Below are positions 38,299-50,500 of a stretch of DNA of 64,000 nt, one piece after another. Each line of letters begins with the position of its first letter. Position 1 is the first letter of the stretch. The position numbers were made by a program, and so were the translations under genes. Below the pieces are notes generated by a model. It ran no database searches and was not told where the DNA came from. It worked only from the letters and a program-made list of their open reading frames with translations. This stretch comes from Bugula neritina. Lineage: Eukaryota > Bryozoa > Gymnolaemata > Cheilostomatida > Bugulidae. The stretch spans positions 9,123,722-9,187,721 of the forward strand of contig OZ037766.1 in assembly GCA_964035545.1 (NCBI GenBank). Reading direction: 5' to 3'.

Positions 38299-41200
38299 AT
38301 GAATCTTTATGTGTTGGAGAAATTTGAGAGAGTGGGCAATGTCAGGGCTATGTTTCCAGATGATGATTTCTCGGAGCTCTCAGGTGGGTTATTTTACATG
38401 TACTTGTTGATTCGTGGCCGCTTGTTTTCAAGCTCCACACTGCTAAATTATGTCGAAGAATATTTAGGAAACTTTTTTCACGTGGTTGAGCTTACTAAAC
38501 ATTGTCAGATTTTGCGAAAATTAATAGAGTTTTTGAGTAACTTTGCTTTTGTGACGTAGTATCATAAATGTATATTATATGCTTATCTTTACTTTCTTTT
38601 GCAGATTTGGGGCAGAGTGTTAGGATTTCATATAAAAGTGAAACTAGCAGTAGGTAGGTTTTAGGTTTTTTCTGTATACGTTGCGTAATATGCTTATAAC
38701 TTCTGGTAACATGTGACTCATCATCACCATACTCTTTGAAATTGGTTCAAATTCAACTTGAAAATGTTGTTTGATTATTGAGTAGAATTTGTCTTGTTAT
38801 TTAGCTGTTGGCAGTTCCATGGTCATTTTTTCGGTGTATTTTGATGCTATAACTAAGGTTCTGTACTTGATGTTATTTATTCCATTACATTTATATTTAT
38901 TGCATTTTATTTATATATATAATTAGACCTTCTTCTGATGGAAGCATGGTTACAGATGAGCTGACGTGGAAACCGGTCGCCCCTGTTGCTTCACCTCAGT
39001 CCAGTTTTATCACCAGCACCAAGATTGGTAAAGCAATATTGAAAGACATAACACTTCGAGCAAATGCTTTTAATGTAGACTCCACTTCTCAATTATATGA
39101 TGACTCATCACCACACGTAGAGAAAATAGTGAGACACTCTAATAAACTACCCAATTCTGAAAAAGTAGTTCCAATGAAAGCTGAAAATGTACAATATAAT
39201 ACATCAAATACTCTATCATCTGGTGAGGATACGGGAAACAGGTTTGTCACTTATTCAGTTGAGGAGGCTGAAGTATCATCAACAATGTCCGTGGACCCGT
39301 CAGTTTCTAAATTTGCAAAACTTACAGAGGAAGCTTCTGCTAGAACTGGTGAAGATGGTTCCTCTGTGTCTGGGTCAGAAAGAAGGTCTGATCTTGTGTT
39401 GAATGACCTCCCAACGGCGAGTAGTCTCGGCTCCTCACTACCTTCAGATAGTTCTATGCAATTTAATCAAAATCCCGGGACTCAAGAAAGTGTCGATATA
39501 CCCACAAGCTCACAGGAAATGGAGATAATCCCAGACATCAGCACGCGCTCAGCAAAAAATGTAACTTATAATATAACTAATGTCGGAGCCCGAACGTTCA
39601 ATGTCGACCAGCCATCCTATAATTTTGAAGGAAGATCCGCAGCAAGCAATTCCTCTTCAGGTACTTCTCAAGGTAAGTAAATACTTTATATATTTCAGTC
39701 TAACTTTCTGAGCTATTAGAAAGTGTCACTTACTTGTCATATTAGTATTATATCATCATACGAGTGTCACCAATTAATTTTCAATCATCGAACTAATAGC
39801 CAATTTTCTAGGCAAATGAAAGTTTGAATTTGATGAACTTGTTAACTTTTATTGAGAGTGTAACTATGGATTGGTTGAATATATCAACAGTTTTGCATTT
39901 ATAGTTATGTTACAGAAATAAGTCTTTAATATTCAGATTTTAAGTGAAAGGAACTTAAGTAATAATTTTTTTTAATAATAAGAACTTATATATAGTACTT
40001 AAGTACTTGTTCATTCTGTCACAGTTGTGTTAATCTTTAAAAATCCAACTTTTAGGTTTCTGTGAGTAATTTTTACTCAATTTTATTTTTAACAACTTTT
40101 AGCTGACGATGCTCTTGCGAATGAGTATCTCGGAGATGTTTCCAGGTCTGCCAAATCTCTCACCAGGTAACTGGTTAATTTAATTTCATCTTTAAATAAT
40201 TCCAGTGAAATTTGCTAAAGTTTAAATAAACAATTATCAATTCAACTATTTGTTTTTAGTTTTAGTGATGTCCATGTTCTTAATTTAAAAAAAGAGGAGA
40301 TATCACCAAATGGCACTGCTGTTATCTCCAACAACACCATATCCAGCGTTGCTCCAAATTCAGGTATTTCCCAAAATTTGCACTCAATTAATAATATATG
40401 TGGATTAATTGTTCTCATACAAAAACCTTGTATTCCACTCGATTCTCTCCTAATAATATCACCAGCTAAATTCGGATGGTCATTGTTGAATTTACCAGGT
40501 TTTAAATATCTTCATTTTAAGTCTTAAGCCAGAGCCCATCGCAAGGGGACACAATTATCGCTGGTGTAGAAGATGCCCATCGGCTCGATGACTCTCGCCC
40601 TCATAGGAGAAGTCAGAGACTGCGGCACAGGGTTACACTAAACCCACAGCAAGCTACTAAGACCTCTAACAGTGCAAGGAGCTCTTCGGGCTCAAAGATA
40701 GAAGGCTCTAAAAGGTATATATTGTTGCATGTATATTGCGAACTACAATTCTTCTCAGTTCAATCTGCCAGTAATTGTTCTTTTTATGCTTGTTTTGTTA
40801 TTGTGAACATCATTACTCGATTTTTGAGATTATAGCAACCTGAGTGTGTGTGATGAATGCATAGATAAGAATGTTTATTTCACACTGGTGGGTATTAAAC
40901 TTCTGATTGGTATGATGTCCATTTGTTGCTACTGGAGAATATCAACTAAGTCTTTGAAAGCTGTTGTACCGGTCAAGTTGATGTAAATATGTTCCAATAC
41001 AGTTTAGCAGAAATTTAAACATCAAAAGCAGCTGATAGCATTTTTGCTGTTATTGAAACAAGCTGTAGGTTACATATCACATTTTTATTGCTAATGGTGA
41101 GTTCATAAATAAATGCTGATGCCCTTAATTGTGTTTTTCAGGACAATAACAAGGAAAGCAAAAAGTAGGTATTCTGTATATGATGCTTCGCTACCGTCAC

Positions 41201-44200
41201 CCACAACCTCTCCTTGTCATTTCAATGAGATCACTGATAATGCCCAAACACCCAAGCCCACCCGAACGAAGACTGGTTTGAGAGGGCAAAAGATACATGT
41301 TTATCAGTCACCGAAATTGAGTGAGTTGGAGCATAGCTGCTTATTGTTCATATATGATACATGTATGTGTGTACCATATTTTTAAGATTATTATTTTTGA
41401 ATTCTTGTTTTATATTCTTACTGAAATTCTATTTTTTTAATATTGCATCATTTTTGTTGATGCTATTAGTGGGCTGGGGTTTAAATTTTGTTACATTGAA
41501 TATTATTTTCTAGATATCATGTTCATTTGTGTTTTAGTACTGCCAAGGTTATCACCCAGCACTGAAGGTTTACGGCGAAGCAAAAGGACAAAGTTGCCTC
41601 TTTTAAGACACTATGCTGGAGAAAGGCCAATATACGAATTGGATAAAGAAACTAGTAAATTATTCAGTGTTATAATTAAACTTTGAACGAGCTTTGCTCT
41701 GATTGGTTATTTTCTAACTTATCTTAATATATATCTATATCTAGCCAGGGTTTCCTGCCTACATAGTAATATGTAATGTACACGTTCTGTGATAAGAGTA
41801 AATGAATGCAAATATAAACAAACATAATTTTTTCTGATTTTAGTCTAGTTATGTTATAAGCATTAGATAACTTCTTTTTGAGATAGCGGTGAGAGCTTTG
41901 TAAAAAATTTAGCTTAACTAGAATTTTTTTTTAATTGATAAACATTACTAGCTCCTTAACAATTCAATTGAAATTTAATAAAAATATACATTATAATATA
42001 TCAACATTAAATTACCAGTTCTAAATAAAAATCTTTGTAGGCTAATAACTTACTACGAGTATTTTAGCCAAATAACAAAAAACTAAATTATAAATTAATT
42101 TATAATTATTGATAGGATATGACGAGTATGAATGTTACAGCTCCTCTTGTACAATATACTTGTACAGCTCTTACTCATCCTAGTATGTTTAACTGGCATA
42201 GCATCCTTGATTTTCTAGGGACTCGGTACATCACTGGAGTGCAGAGGTCATCTCCATCAAAGGACTTCGAATTAGAGTGGATAAGTAAAAGTAAGCACTT
42301 GTAATGTCTTTTCAACTCTAATTAAAGTTCTCAAAATGTTATTGTTGGTAAGTTTCAGGCTCAAGAATAATCTTGTATTTTCTTATTAAAGAACAAATAG
42401 AGAAAAAAAAGAAAAATAAGCGTTCTAAGTCTCGAAAAGCAAAAGATAGCTCCCTTCATTTGGAAGATGTGGGCAGTGATGTCTCTTTGTCAGATAACGA
42501 AATCTCCGTGTATGATGCCAAACAACAAACATACGTCAAGAAAGGTATAAGTCTATAGCTGTATCTACTATCCAGTAATCTGTACTCTAGGCTGGTCGAA
42601 GAAATTAATGTTGCTTTAAAAAAGTTAGTTCTGTATATGCAGACTTTGTTCTAGTTATTAATATGTAGTTTTAGAATCTGTAGCAGCTGTCTCAATAGCA
42701 GGGTGCACATCTTTTTTTTAGTTATGATATTTATTCTGCTGTTGAGTAATAATAATCTGTTTTAGAACTAGAAAGTAGAATGCAGTTTATTTGCGCTAAA
42801 AATAGAAGTCTGTGCTGAACAATGATGGCGTTCTAGAATTCTGACTGTAATGTTTAGCTGGTTGTACATAATGACACTAGTTTGTATGGTTAGAAAACCA
42901 GAAACTTGCTAAATCTGTTGTGTGTTGGAAAATTATTATGACTAAAGTTATGTGTTATAGATGAATTATATGAGTTGAAATAACATCCCCTTGATACCTT
43001 TTGGGCAGTTTGGTCTTACTGAATAACGTCATGTGATTTTGGGATGGTTGGTAAAATCATTAAGTTTTGAGCTTTCCAATGATGCAGTATATTTCTATAT
43101 GGCAGAAGACCTTCAATGTATAATGGCTAGTTGCATTGATATTGCACAGCTTAGCCTACAGGCTTAATAAAAAAGAAAATTTTAAATTTAGCTATTAGCA
43201 ATCTTTTTCTGTGATTCATTAATACAAATTTGTATGATATATTTCAATTCTCTAGAAATTTGTTCATACTTGACTTGTGAATAGCAGCACTCACTGTACG
43301 CTGCCTGCTGTTTTGTACCTACTATAAAGGAGCTATGGTCTACATTTGACTTTCCTGCAGGCCATGAAAAATATTCACAATTTCTAGCAGGTATTTTTTT
43401 AATTTCTAAGCTGCAAATGTAACCCTTAAGATCACAACTATTTGTTTTTTATTTCAGTTGTTAATTGTAAAAGCAAAGACTCTACAGAATATGATTGCCG
43501 CGGTAATGTGGCAGACTCATCAACAAATGTAAGATTAGTTCAACATTGCGAGTTTGACACTGTGCGATGTGGGGAAATCATTTTGGATGCTTTTTCAGAA
43601 AAATCTAATTCTGTTGTTCGAGGATACACTGCGGTAAGCTCAAAAGACTATTGCAAATGCTATTTGAGAGTAATGGTTGTAGATTGTGAACTGCTACAAA
43701 TTTTTGTTGCACGGTATTATATTTTTGTTTAATTATTTTCCTATTATAAATGGATGGTGATCCATGCAGAAGTCAGTAAGGGTTTATGAAGAAGTGTAAT
43801 GATTGTTGAACAATGATAAATTTGAAAATGAACTTTAACTTTTAACTGTTCTATGAAGTATTTATTGGCACTAATAAAATATATGTAAAAGTTGTTGTTT
43901 CTGATGAATTTATTAAAGTTGTGCAATACAGTTCAAATCACATGAATGTGTGATGTTGAGTTAATAGCTGGTCATTATATGATGTTTATGCTTGACAAAC
44001 TAACTAGGGTTGCCTTCTTTTGCCACCTATCTTGTTTATGAGACCCTGAGATTTGACTATTTCAGACTTTCTGTGTACTGGAGGGGGCAGTTTTGCTCAC
44101 AATAAACAGCAATAATAAGAAGCTGATAACCAATCATGACAGCTTTATTGTTCCAGAAGGTTGGTACTCTGTCATATTAAGCCTAAAGTTGTGCCATGTT

Positions 44201-44791
44201 TACATTGGCAGCGAATATATGCGTTTTCCTTTCTGTGAATATTTGCTTGCAAAACAATGTTTTTCCTATAATAACTCAGGTAACGTTCTTGAAAATGCCC
44301 AGTTGTATAATATATTACAGCATGTTTATAAGTGTAATATAATAAAAACAACATCATGTTATACTTTAGGAGCTAATTATACAGGCTAGGTTTATTGCAG
44401 TCACTGCATTTCCATGAATGTGCATTATGGGAATGGATGCCGTAGGGATTAATTTGTGATTGTGGTTTCCTTCACTGTAACTTTCCATAAGACAAATGAA
44501 AAATCCATTTGCATAATGTGAATCATGGAAATATAGTGAATGTACAGAGTGCTATAACCTGTTTGACTGAAAAGTTGGATTCTGAATAATTTTGTTCTCA
44601 GGCCATCAGTTTATGTTTACCCGTTGGATTAATTTTGGTGCAAACCAACTCGAATTTTATGTACCAAATTTGGTGTCTAAAACATCCTTTTCCAAATTTG
44701 CTATTGTTTTTTTTCAGGTAACAGCTATCAATTGAAGAACTTGAAAAAATCTACTGCCAAAATATTTTACACAGTTACGTCAATGTCTTGA
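38299..44791 (+). CDS. CENPC: CENP-C, inner kinetochore protein with CENP-C motif and cupin dimerisation domain
   Basis: Bridges CENP-A nucleosomes to the outer kinetochore. Thirteen exons: 38299-38383, 38605-38653, 38927-39672, 40103-40166, 40260-40363, 40522-40714, 41142-41320, 41538-41654, 42219-42290, 42392-42544, 43458-43633, 44066-44159, 44718-44791. Phases agree throughout and the joined frame is 2106 nt, 701 aa. Residues 1-470 are low in conserved blocks and Ser/Thr-rich, with basic patches (HRRSQRLRHR). The CENP-C motif lies at about 484-508 (GLRRSKRTKLPLLRHYAGER). A lysine/arginine stretch near 540 (EKKKKNKRSKSRKAK) suits nuclear import. The C-terminal cupin (about 610-701) shows EIILDAFSE, CVLEGAVLLTI, SFIVPEG and SYQLKNLKKSTAKIFYTV. 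Motif plus cupin in this order defines the family. Start ATG follows an acceptor-like TTCTAG, so a non-coding first exon is likely. A possible poly(A) signal is AATAAA near 45161. Introns up to 0.9 kb show no other genes. Confidence 0.92.
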
Positions 44792-45450
44792 GGAAAAAAG
44801 AAACACTTTTTCATAATTGCTGGTACTAGCAAAGTTTATAACTTGTGTAACAATTTTCTTTACTTTGGCTCACTTTTTGGTATGTCTCTGGAAATAATAA
44901 CATTAAGATAATATATAATGCAAATATTATTATGTTGAAAAATGTTGATTTCTATGATTTTTACATAGTCTGGCTCTCATTTGTTATAGATTTTAATGAC
45001 TATAATCATAGTAAATATTTTTTGTATAAACATAGGATGTGCATTGTATATAATATGTCAATCTAAAAATGTATGTTACTGCACTATAAATGCTTGTGCT
45101 AGTGATGTTAAAACGGATGAATTATTACTATTTATTACTATTTAAAAACCCCAAGTAACCATCAATAAAGATTGCTAAGGTTGCTCTGTAGTTTTTAACA
45201 TATTTTTGAAATCAATAAAATATACAAAGCATCTTAGGGTGAACTAGTGCTGAGTTGGTAAAAGCATCATCAGAAAATAGTTAATATAGTGCAACTAGAA
45301 AATTGTAAATAATATGTAGACACCAAATTCCAAGGGCATCCTAAATGTTCAGCACTTTGGTGACATATATATTTATTTGCCATTGAAAAACAACTTGCTG
45401 TTATGATCTCGAAACCTCAGCTTTTTATTTCAGCGTGTTCACAGGATGTC

Positions 45451-45553
45451 GCTAGAAGCAGCACCAATCTGGGTAACTCGATGCAGTATCCTTATTGAAA
45501 TCCTTGTTCAATCTCGAGATCCCCGAACCAATGTACTCGGTGCTGCTTCAAGC
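45451..45553. mobile_element. MITE-like element, AGCAGCAC family, copy B
   Basis: 103 bp with a 15-bp terminal inverted repeat, GCTAGAAGCAGCACC at 45451-45465 and, reversed, GCTTGAAGCAGCACC at 45539-45553, one mismatch. The ends match copy A. A 74-codon frame across it has no protein signal. Confidence 0.65.
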
Positions 45554-45637
45554 GAATTCCTGTCTCGAAACACTGAATTGGACCAACGAACGCTATTTCT
45601 TTGCAGCACAGTTATAATAATAATAGAAATCATCCAT

Positions 45638-45705
45638 AAGCAGCCTCGAGTTAGGGGTGACCAAGTGTAGTAGTTTAGAATCTCGAGTTTAGAGCTTCTT
45701 TAGAA
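45638..45705. mobile_element. AGCAGCAC family, copy D (one arm)
   Basis: AAGCAGCCTCGAGTTAGGGG followed by TGACCAAGTGTAGTAGTTT and TCTCGAGTTTAGAG parallels the left arm of copy C position by position. No matching right arm follows, so it is a fragment. It lies 85 bp from copy B. Confidence 0.5.
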
Positions 45706-46519
45706 ATTTTGGTTTGGGGCCAGTTGAAATTTCTACAAAAGCTTTACTTTTTTGCTACATTTCCAATCTAGAGCGCAGGCTTTTCTCAATTTCTCAAAGC
45801 TGAAAATGTCATGCTGGTCATGCTCAGTCTCACCCATACTAATACTAATAGTAGTACTGCACCTACATCTAGTAGCAAACCTCATCGTGGTCCCTCTACT
45901 ATACTAACATTAATAATATAATACGGTTATAGTTTTAGTTTATACTTATACTTATAGTAATACTATCAGCACCACTATCACCTTCACTGATTCAGTTTCA
46001 CTACCAGTACCGGTATCAGTATGAGTATTATTTCAAGTCATTTTGATTGTCACACTCACTTGGATTAGTTTTACTTTTAGCTTAATCATAATCACTTCAA
46101 GTCTGTTATAATAATAATCGTAATCATAATGGTTATTAGATGATAATTATATTTTAATTTTACCTATAGTTATAGTTAATAATAATAATTAATGTTATAT
46201 TTGTAATTATTGAATCAAGCATGAAATTGAGTAGTCAAAAATCATAATGATAATGGTAATGACTAATGAGTTATACTGACAATCATAATTGATAATGGTG
46301 ATGTTGGTGATAAATATAATATTAATATGCTCATATTGATATTCATAATGATAATTATAAGGATGTTGGTAATCATCATGATTATCATAACATTTTATTA
46401 ATAGATAATAAATAAAGGATGCTAATTGCTATAAAGTATAGATACTCATAATTTTAATATTAATTATATTACTGTAATACTAAGTCTAATATTAATACTA
46501 TTAGCAATGCCATGGTTTG

Positions 46520-46592
46520 ATGGTAAGACTCGAACCGTAAAACTCAACGCAAGTGTGTTTGACTATTTCTACTTCATCTACACTATGATTTT
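46520..46592 (-). repeat. Possible tRNA-derived SINE head
   Basis: Minus strand: B box GGTTCGAGTCT (46526-46536) and, at tRNA-like spacing upstream, TAGTGTAGATG (46575-46585) as a weak A box. Cloverleaf stems are not convincing, so tRNA function is unlikely. Confidence 0.35.
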
Positions 46593-47070
46593 ACTGGTAG
46601 CTGCATGCGTATGCCTAGTTCAAGTTCTGGGAAACATTGTTTCAATTTTATACTTATAGTGAGCTAATGGTTTTAGTAATAGCCTACTAGTAATAAATCT
46701 CCAGAATTCGAGTAAAACTAAATTACTTACGGCATGAGTATGAGCACAATGATTGTATATTATTATTGTATGTGTATATTGACATTCATGATAGCAAAAA
46801 ATCAAAGTGCTGATGCAACTACAAACCAATGATTAAATTAGTATTACCCATTTTAAATTGAAAACTCCAGCTAACAGGTGGCCCCATACTTTTATAATTA
46901 TCTTGATAGTATATGCAGGTGGCAGAAGCTGAGGGAGTGTGTGCCTATTTTGGGTTATACAAACTCAAAGGGTTTAGGAATTGGTTGCAGCGTACGCAAA
47001 ATCCCGTTTTTCAACAAAATTAAGACTTCTGGTTACTTGAACATAGATTTTTCTATTGAATAAGAGTTAG

Positions 47071-47187
47071 CCTGGTCTGTGCCCTGGCCTGGTCTGTGCC
47101 CTGGCCTGGTCTGTGCCCTGGCCTGGTCTGTGCCCTGGCCTGGTCTGTGCCCTGGCCTGGTCTGTGCCCTGGCCTGGTCTGTGCCCG
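47071..47187. repeat. 17-bp minisatellite, about seven copies
   Basis: Unit CCTGGTCTGTGCCCTGG repeated head to tail from 47071, each copy essentially identical. The minus-strand reading gives repeated Arg-Pro-Gly-His and Gln-Gly-Thr-Asp blocks, a translation artefact. The GC-rich, homogeneous array stands out and is likely unstable in copy number. Confidence 0.95.
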
Positions 47188-47189
47188 CT

Positions 47190-47316
47190 GTATCAAAACC
47201 CTTCCCACTGTCTTGGACACTACAGCTACTTTAAATGATTCCAGCTCTGGACAGTCTCTGCCAAAGCATTGAGTGCTACCACATCTATAGCAGCTTTTTT
47301 TTTCTAGAATACTCAA
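47190..47316 (-). pseudogene. Relic of an LTR-retrotransposon gag zinc knuckle
   Basis: The reading KKSCYRCGSTQCFGRDCPE resembles the first CCHC knuckle at the gag-pol junction of Gypsy-type elements, but the histidine is Cys here. The expected second knuckle has lost its cysteines (AVVSKTVGR). The frame then runs into the minisatellite. There is no neighbouring protease or reverse transcriptase, so this is a small fragment. Confidence 0.5.
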
Positions 47317-47589
47317 GACCTCACTCTGTTCATTGCATTATTTCACACTGAAAACTTGCTAAAGCATATATCTCTTCAATGGCTGAAATTGTTATTACAT
47401 TCAAATATGCTGATCCATTTCAAAATTTTTAGTTAGTTAGATGTGGGTTGTCTAAAAGTTTTTGCCGTGAAATTCCAACAGATTTTTAACTTGGATTTAT
47501 TTTTACTACCATTTCAAAGCAATGTATCAAATATTATTTTAGATCTGTTTGATTGAGCCGGTAAATGCTTCTGGTTTCAAATCATTACC

Positions 47590-50500
47590 ATGAGTGACCA
47601 TGACTCTGATCGTGAGTTGCCTGCTGCTCAAAAGTGTGGTGAGCTGTGCGAAGAGTTCTCGGAGGTTTGCCAAATCTTCTGTGTTTACATTTATATAAAA
47701 ACTTGGTATTGTCAAGTCAAATATACACGCAAAGGACCACTTAAATCTTAAATAAGAATCATTGCTAGCAGATATCTTTTACATGCATCTTTTTTTATCT
47801 GCATGTATTTTAGGTAGATTTTTCAGGGCTTGGTTAAAGTAAAGCAAGCGGGATCAATTGTTAATTTAACTGATTTTAGCCAATTATAATCTACCTGTGA
47901 CTCCTTTGAGATAAGTTAGTGGTTGTAATGCTTAGTTATATAGTATGAACTGCTGCCTACACATATGTAGGCAGCAGTTCAAATAAGAACAATAAATTGA
48001 ATATTTTAATTAAAGTTCTCTTAATATTTATAAAGAGTTTACATTCAATGAAAAATGTTCAAGTATCTATCAGAAAACTGTAACGATGACACATAATTAA
48101 TATAACTGTAAAATATAGTAATATTGCATTTTTTTATCAATAATCGACTTATTTTAATAGTGCTCATTAAACTACTACTATATTATCAAAAATTACCAAA
48201 TTTCTTTCATGTTCACTGTAAAAGTTAGAAGTTAAATTGAATGTAGCAGTTTGATTGATTGATTGATTTTATTTCTATCACTAACATGATATATGTTGTG
48301 AAAAAAAGGTGTTAAATACCGATGCCCATGATATTAAAAATGAAAACAGTGTAACATACATGGCTTAAACAATTAACAAAAATTATTATACAGGTTTATT
48401 TAGCTTGAGTGCTGCCTGGCGTATAAAAGAATCTCTGCCTCAAGTGCTTCTGTATTTAATATTAATCCGTGCAGTTCATCTAGCTTGTACCGTACAGATT
48501 GTGTATTTGTCAGTATGATGGCTGGCAGGGAAACTATTGAGTTTTTAACTTGATGAACCCCCCCTCGTTTTTCTCTTTTTCTTGCTCTAAGTATTCCAGG
48601 GTCAACATTTTTAACTAGAGTTTTGAATTGTCTATTCCATATATCCTTCAGATAGTCTCTGTTTATAGAGTTTTTAACGTCCAGCAGAGAATTAACGTCC
48701 ATGTACGCTAGGCTCGTCACACCTCTTGATTGGTTCATGAGGGTGAATATGAGTAGAGCCAGTAATAACAAAGGCTGCAAAAGCTAAATAGCTAGCTATG
48801 AGTAGCACCAGTAATAACAAAATATTTAGCAGATAAATTTGGCTAAATTTTATCAGCATATTTGATTATTCTAATTTGGCTGAATTTTATTAGCATATTA
48901 AGTTTTTTTTGCTAGCGAAAGCGATGGAATAAAGCTAGTAAATCTCATTAAATGAAGCTAGTAATTTTGAATAAATGAAGCTAGTAAATTAGGATAAAAA
49001 TAAATAGCAAATCTTATTTGATTTTTGGTTGCTGCGGATACAGCAGAAACTAAGCTACAAGATTTCTATTGGTTAAAAGTTTACTGCGGGCTAGAGACAG
49101 TTAGTTTTCATAGTTTGTAGTGAACTGTAGTGTGACCAGCAAAAAGTAGGAAGTGACGTTGAAGGTATGCGGGAGCAGCTCCAAAAACTCACAGTTGAGT
49201 TTCGACTGTAGTGGGCATAAGTGTGAATGAGGGGTATAACCTCAAAGCAGCATATATTAAAAATGAATCAAATAGTTCAATGACTTATTACTCTGAGCAT
49301 ATTTCTGTGTATCAATTTTTATAGTTATTTAATGATTTGTGATTGAATTTATCATCTTATTTAGCACACTTACTGCAACTATGTATTGTTTCTTTCATTT
49401 GACCAAATACAGAGTTTTTAGTTGTTCTATCTGCTTTCTTGATAGCTAAATGCTTTTCATTTAATTTATCAAGTAATCACTTTTGTTTCACTGTTGAAAG
49501 TACGAATTTACTGTCCATGAAATTCAGATCATGGCATGTGCTCAGCCTATCTCTGTATGCACTGTAATTTCTTCCCACATAAAAATACCTTCTATGCTTA
49601 GGCCATCCTCCTGTAATGAGATTATTCGGAAGTTGCATTTCCTTGTCTTCATGATTGACCTGTTTATTTTCAACTCGTGCCTTATCTAGCAAGAACAAAC
49701 TAGCCATGTCATTTACCATAGCGTCACAACTGTTCTCAACAGAATCGTTTATTGCCGTCTGCTCTGTTTCTAATTTTCGCAGATGTTCAGCTTTCTGTTG
49801 TAATTTAACTTGCATGTACACAGAAACCTTTCTACTAGCACAGACTACTGGTACAGAAGATTCACTTACCGGAATTTCATCTTTGTTGATTTTACTTTCA
49901 CCTTCAAAATCATTCTTGAACTTAGCCAATGGATTGTTTGTCAAGCCAGTTTCTACAGAGAGCATGAATTGTGTTGTGATTTCTGTTGTGATTTCTGGCG
50001 CTATGAACCAGTTCTCTGTCATACATAATATTAAGAAATAAGATTGGTGACATTTGATTACAGATAACTGGAGCAAATAGTGCAGAGGCCCAAATGTATT
50101 TGCAACAGCACGATTGGAATCTAGAAGCTTCCATTGCATACTATTATGAAGATAGGCCCTCTGACTCTGATGAACCTTCTGCCAAAGTTAGAAAAGTATG
50201 AAAATTTAAAGTTGTAAGGTTTTTAGAAATTTATTTCTGTTATCAAAGGTTGATGACCGTTGGGTATAAGTTAGCTGTAGCTCTTCTAATATGCTGTTTA
50301 GACATGTTTACCCCATATCAGGTGTTTTATTATAATGTATTCTTTTGACTAGAACTTTAAAAGTTATTGCATGCCTAATACTTTTATGAAATGTCCACAG
50401 ATTAAAATTTTCATCAATTTTTTAGATCAATTTCTTTTGATAGGTTTAGCATTTTTAACACTTGCTCATAGCATAAAATGACTTACAAGCAGAAAGTAAT

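Larger units (their letters stand above)
44792..47589. other. Spacer between CENP-C and TDP2
   Basis: 2.8 kb with CENP-C 3' UTR, two MITE-family segments, degenerate ACTAAT/TCATAAT simple sequence at 45830-46480, a tRNA-like stretch, a minisatellite and a gag relic. No intact gene. Confidence 0.65.

Noticed and set aside
42119-42304. Whole 61-codon frame starting MTSMNV as a CENP-C exon
   Set aside because: Its start does not fit the phase of the previous exon; only 42219-42290, after the CTAG acceptor, joins in frame.
47071-47187. CRISPR-like array
   Set aside because: Contiguous 17-bp repeats without spacers, in an animal genome: a minisatellite.
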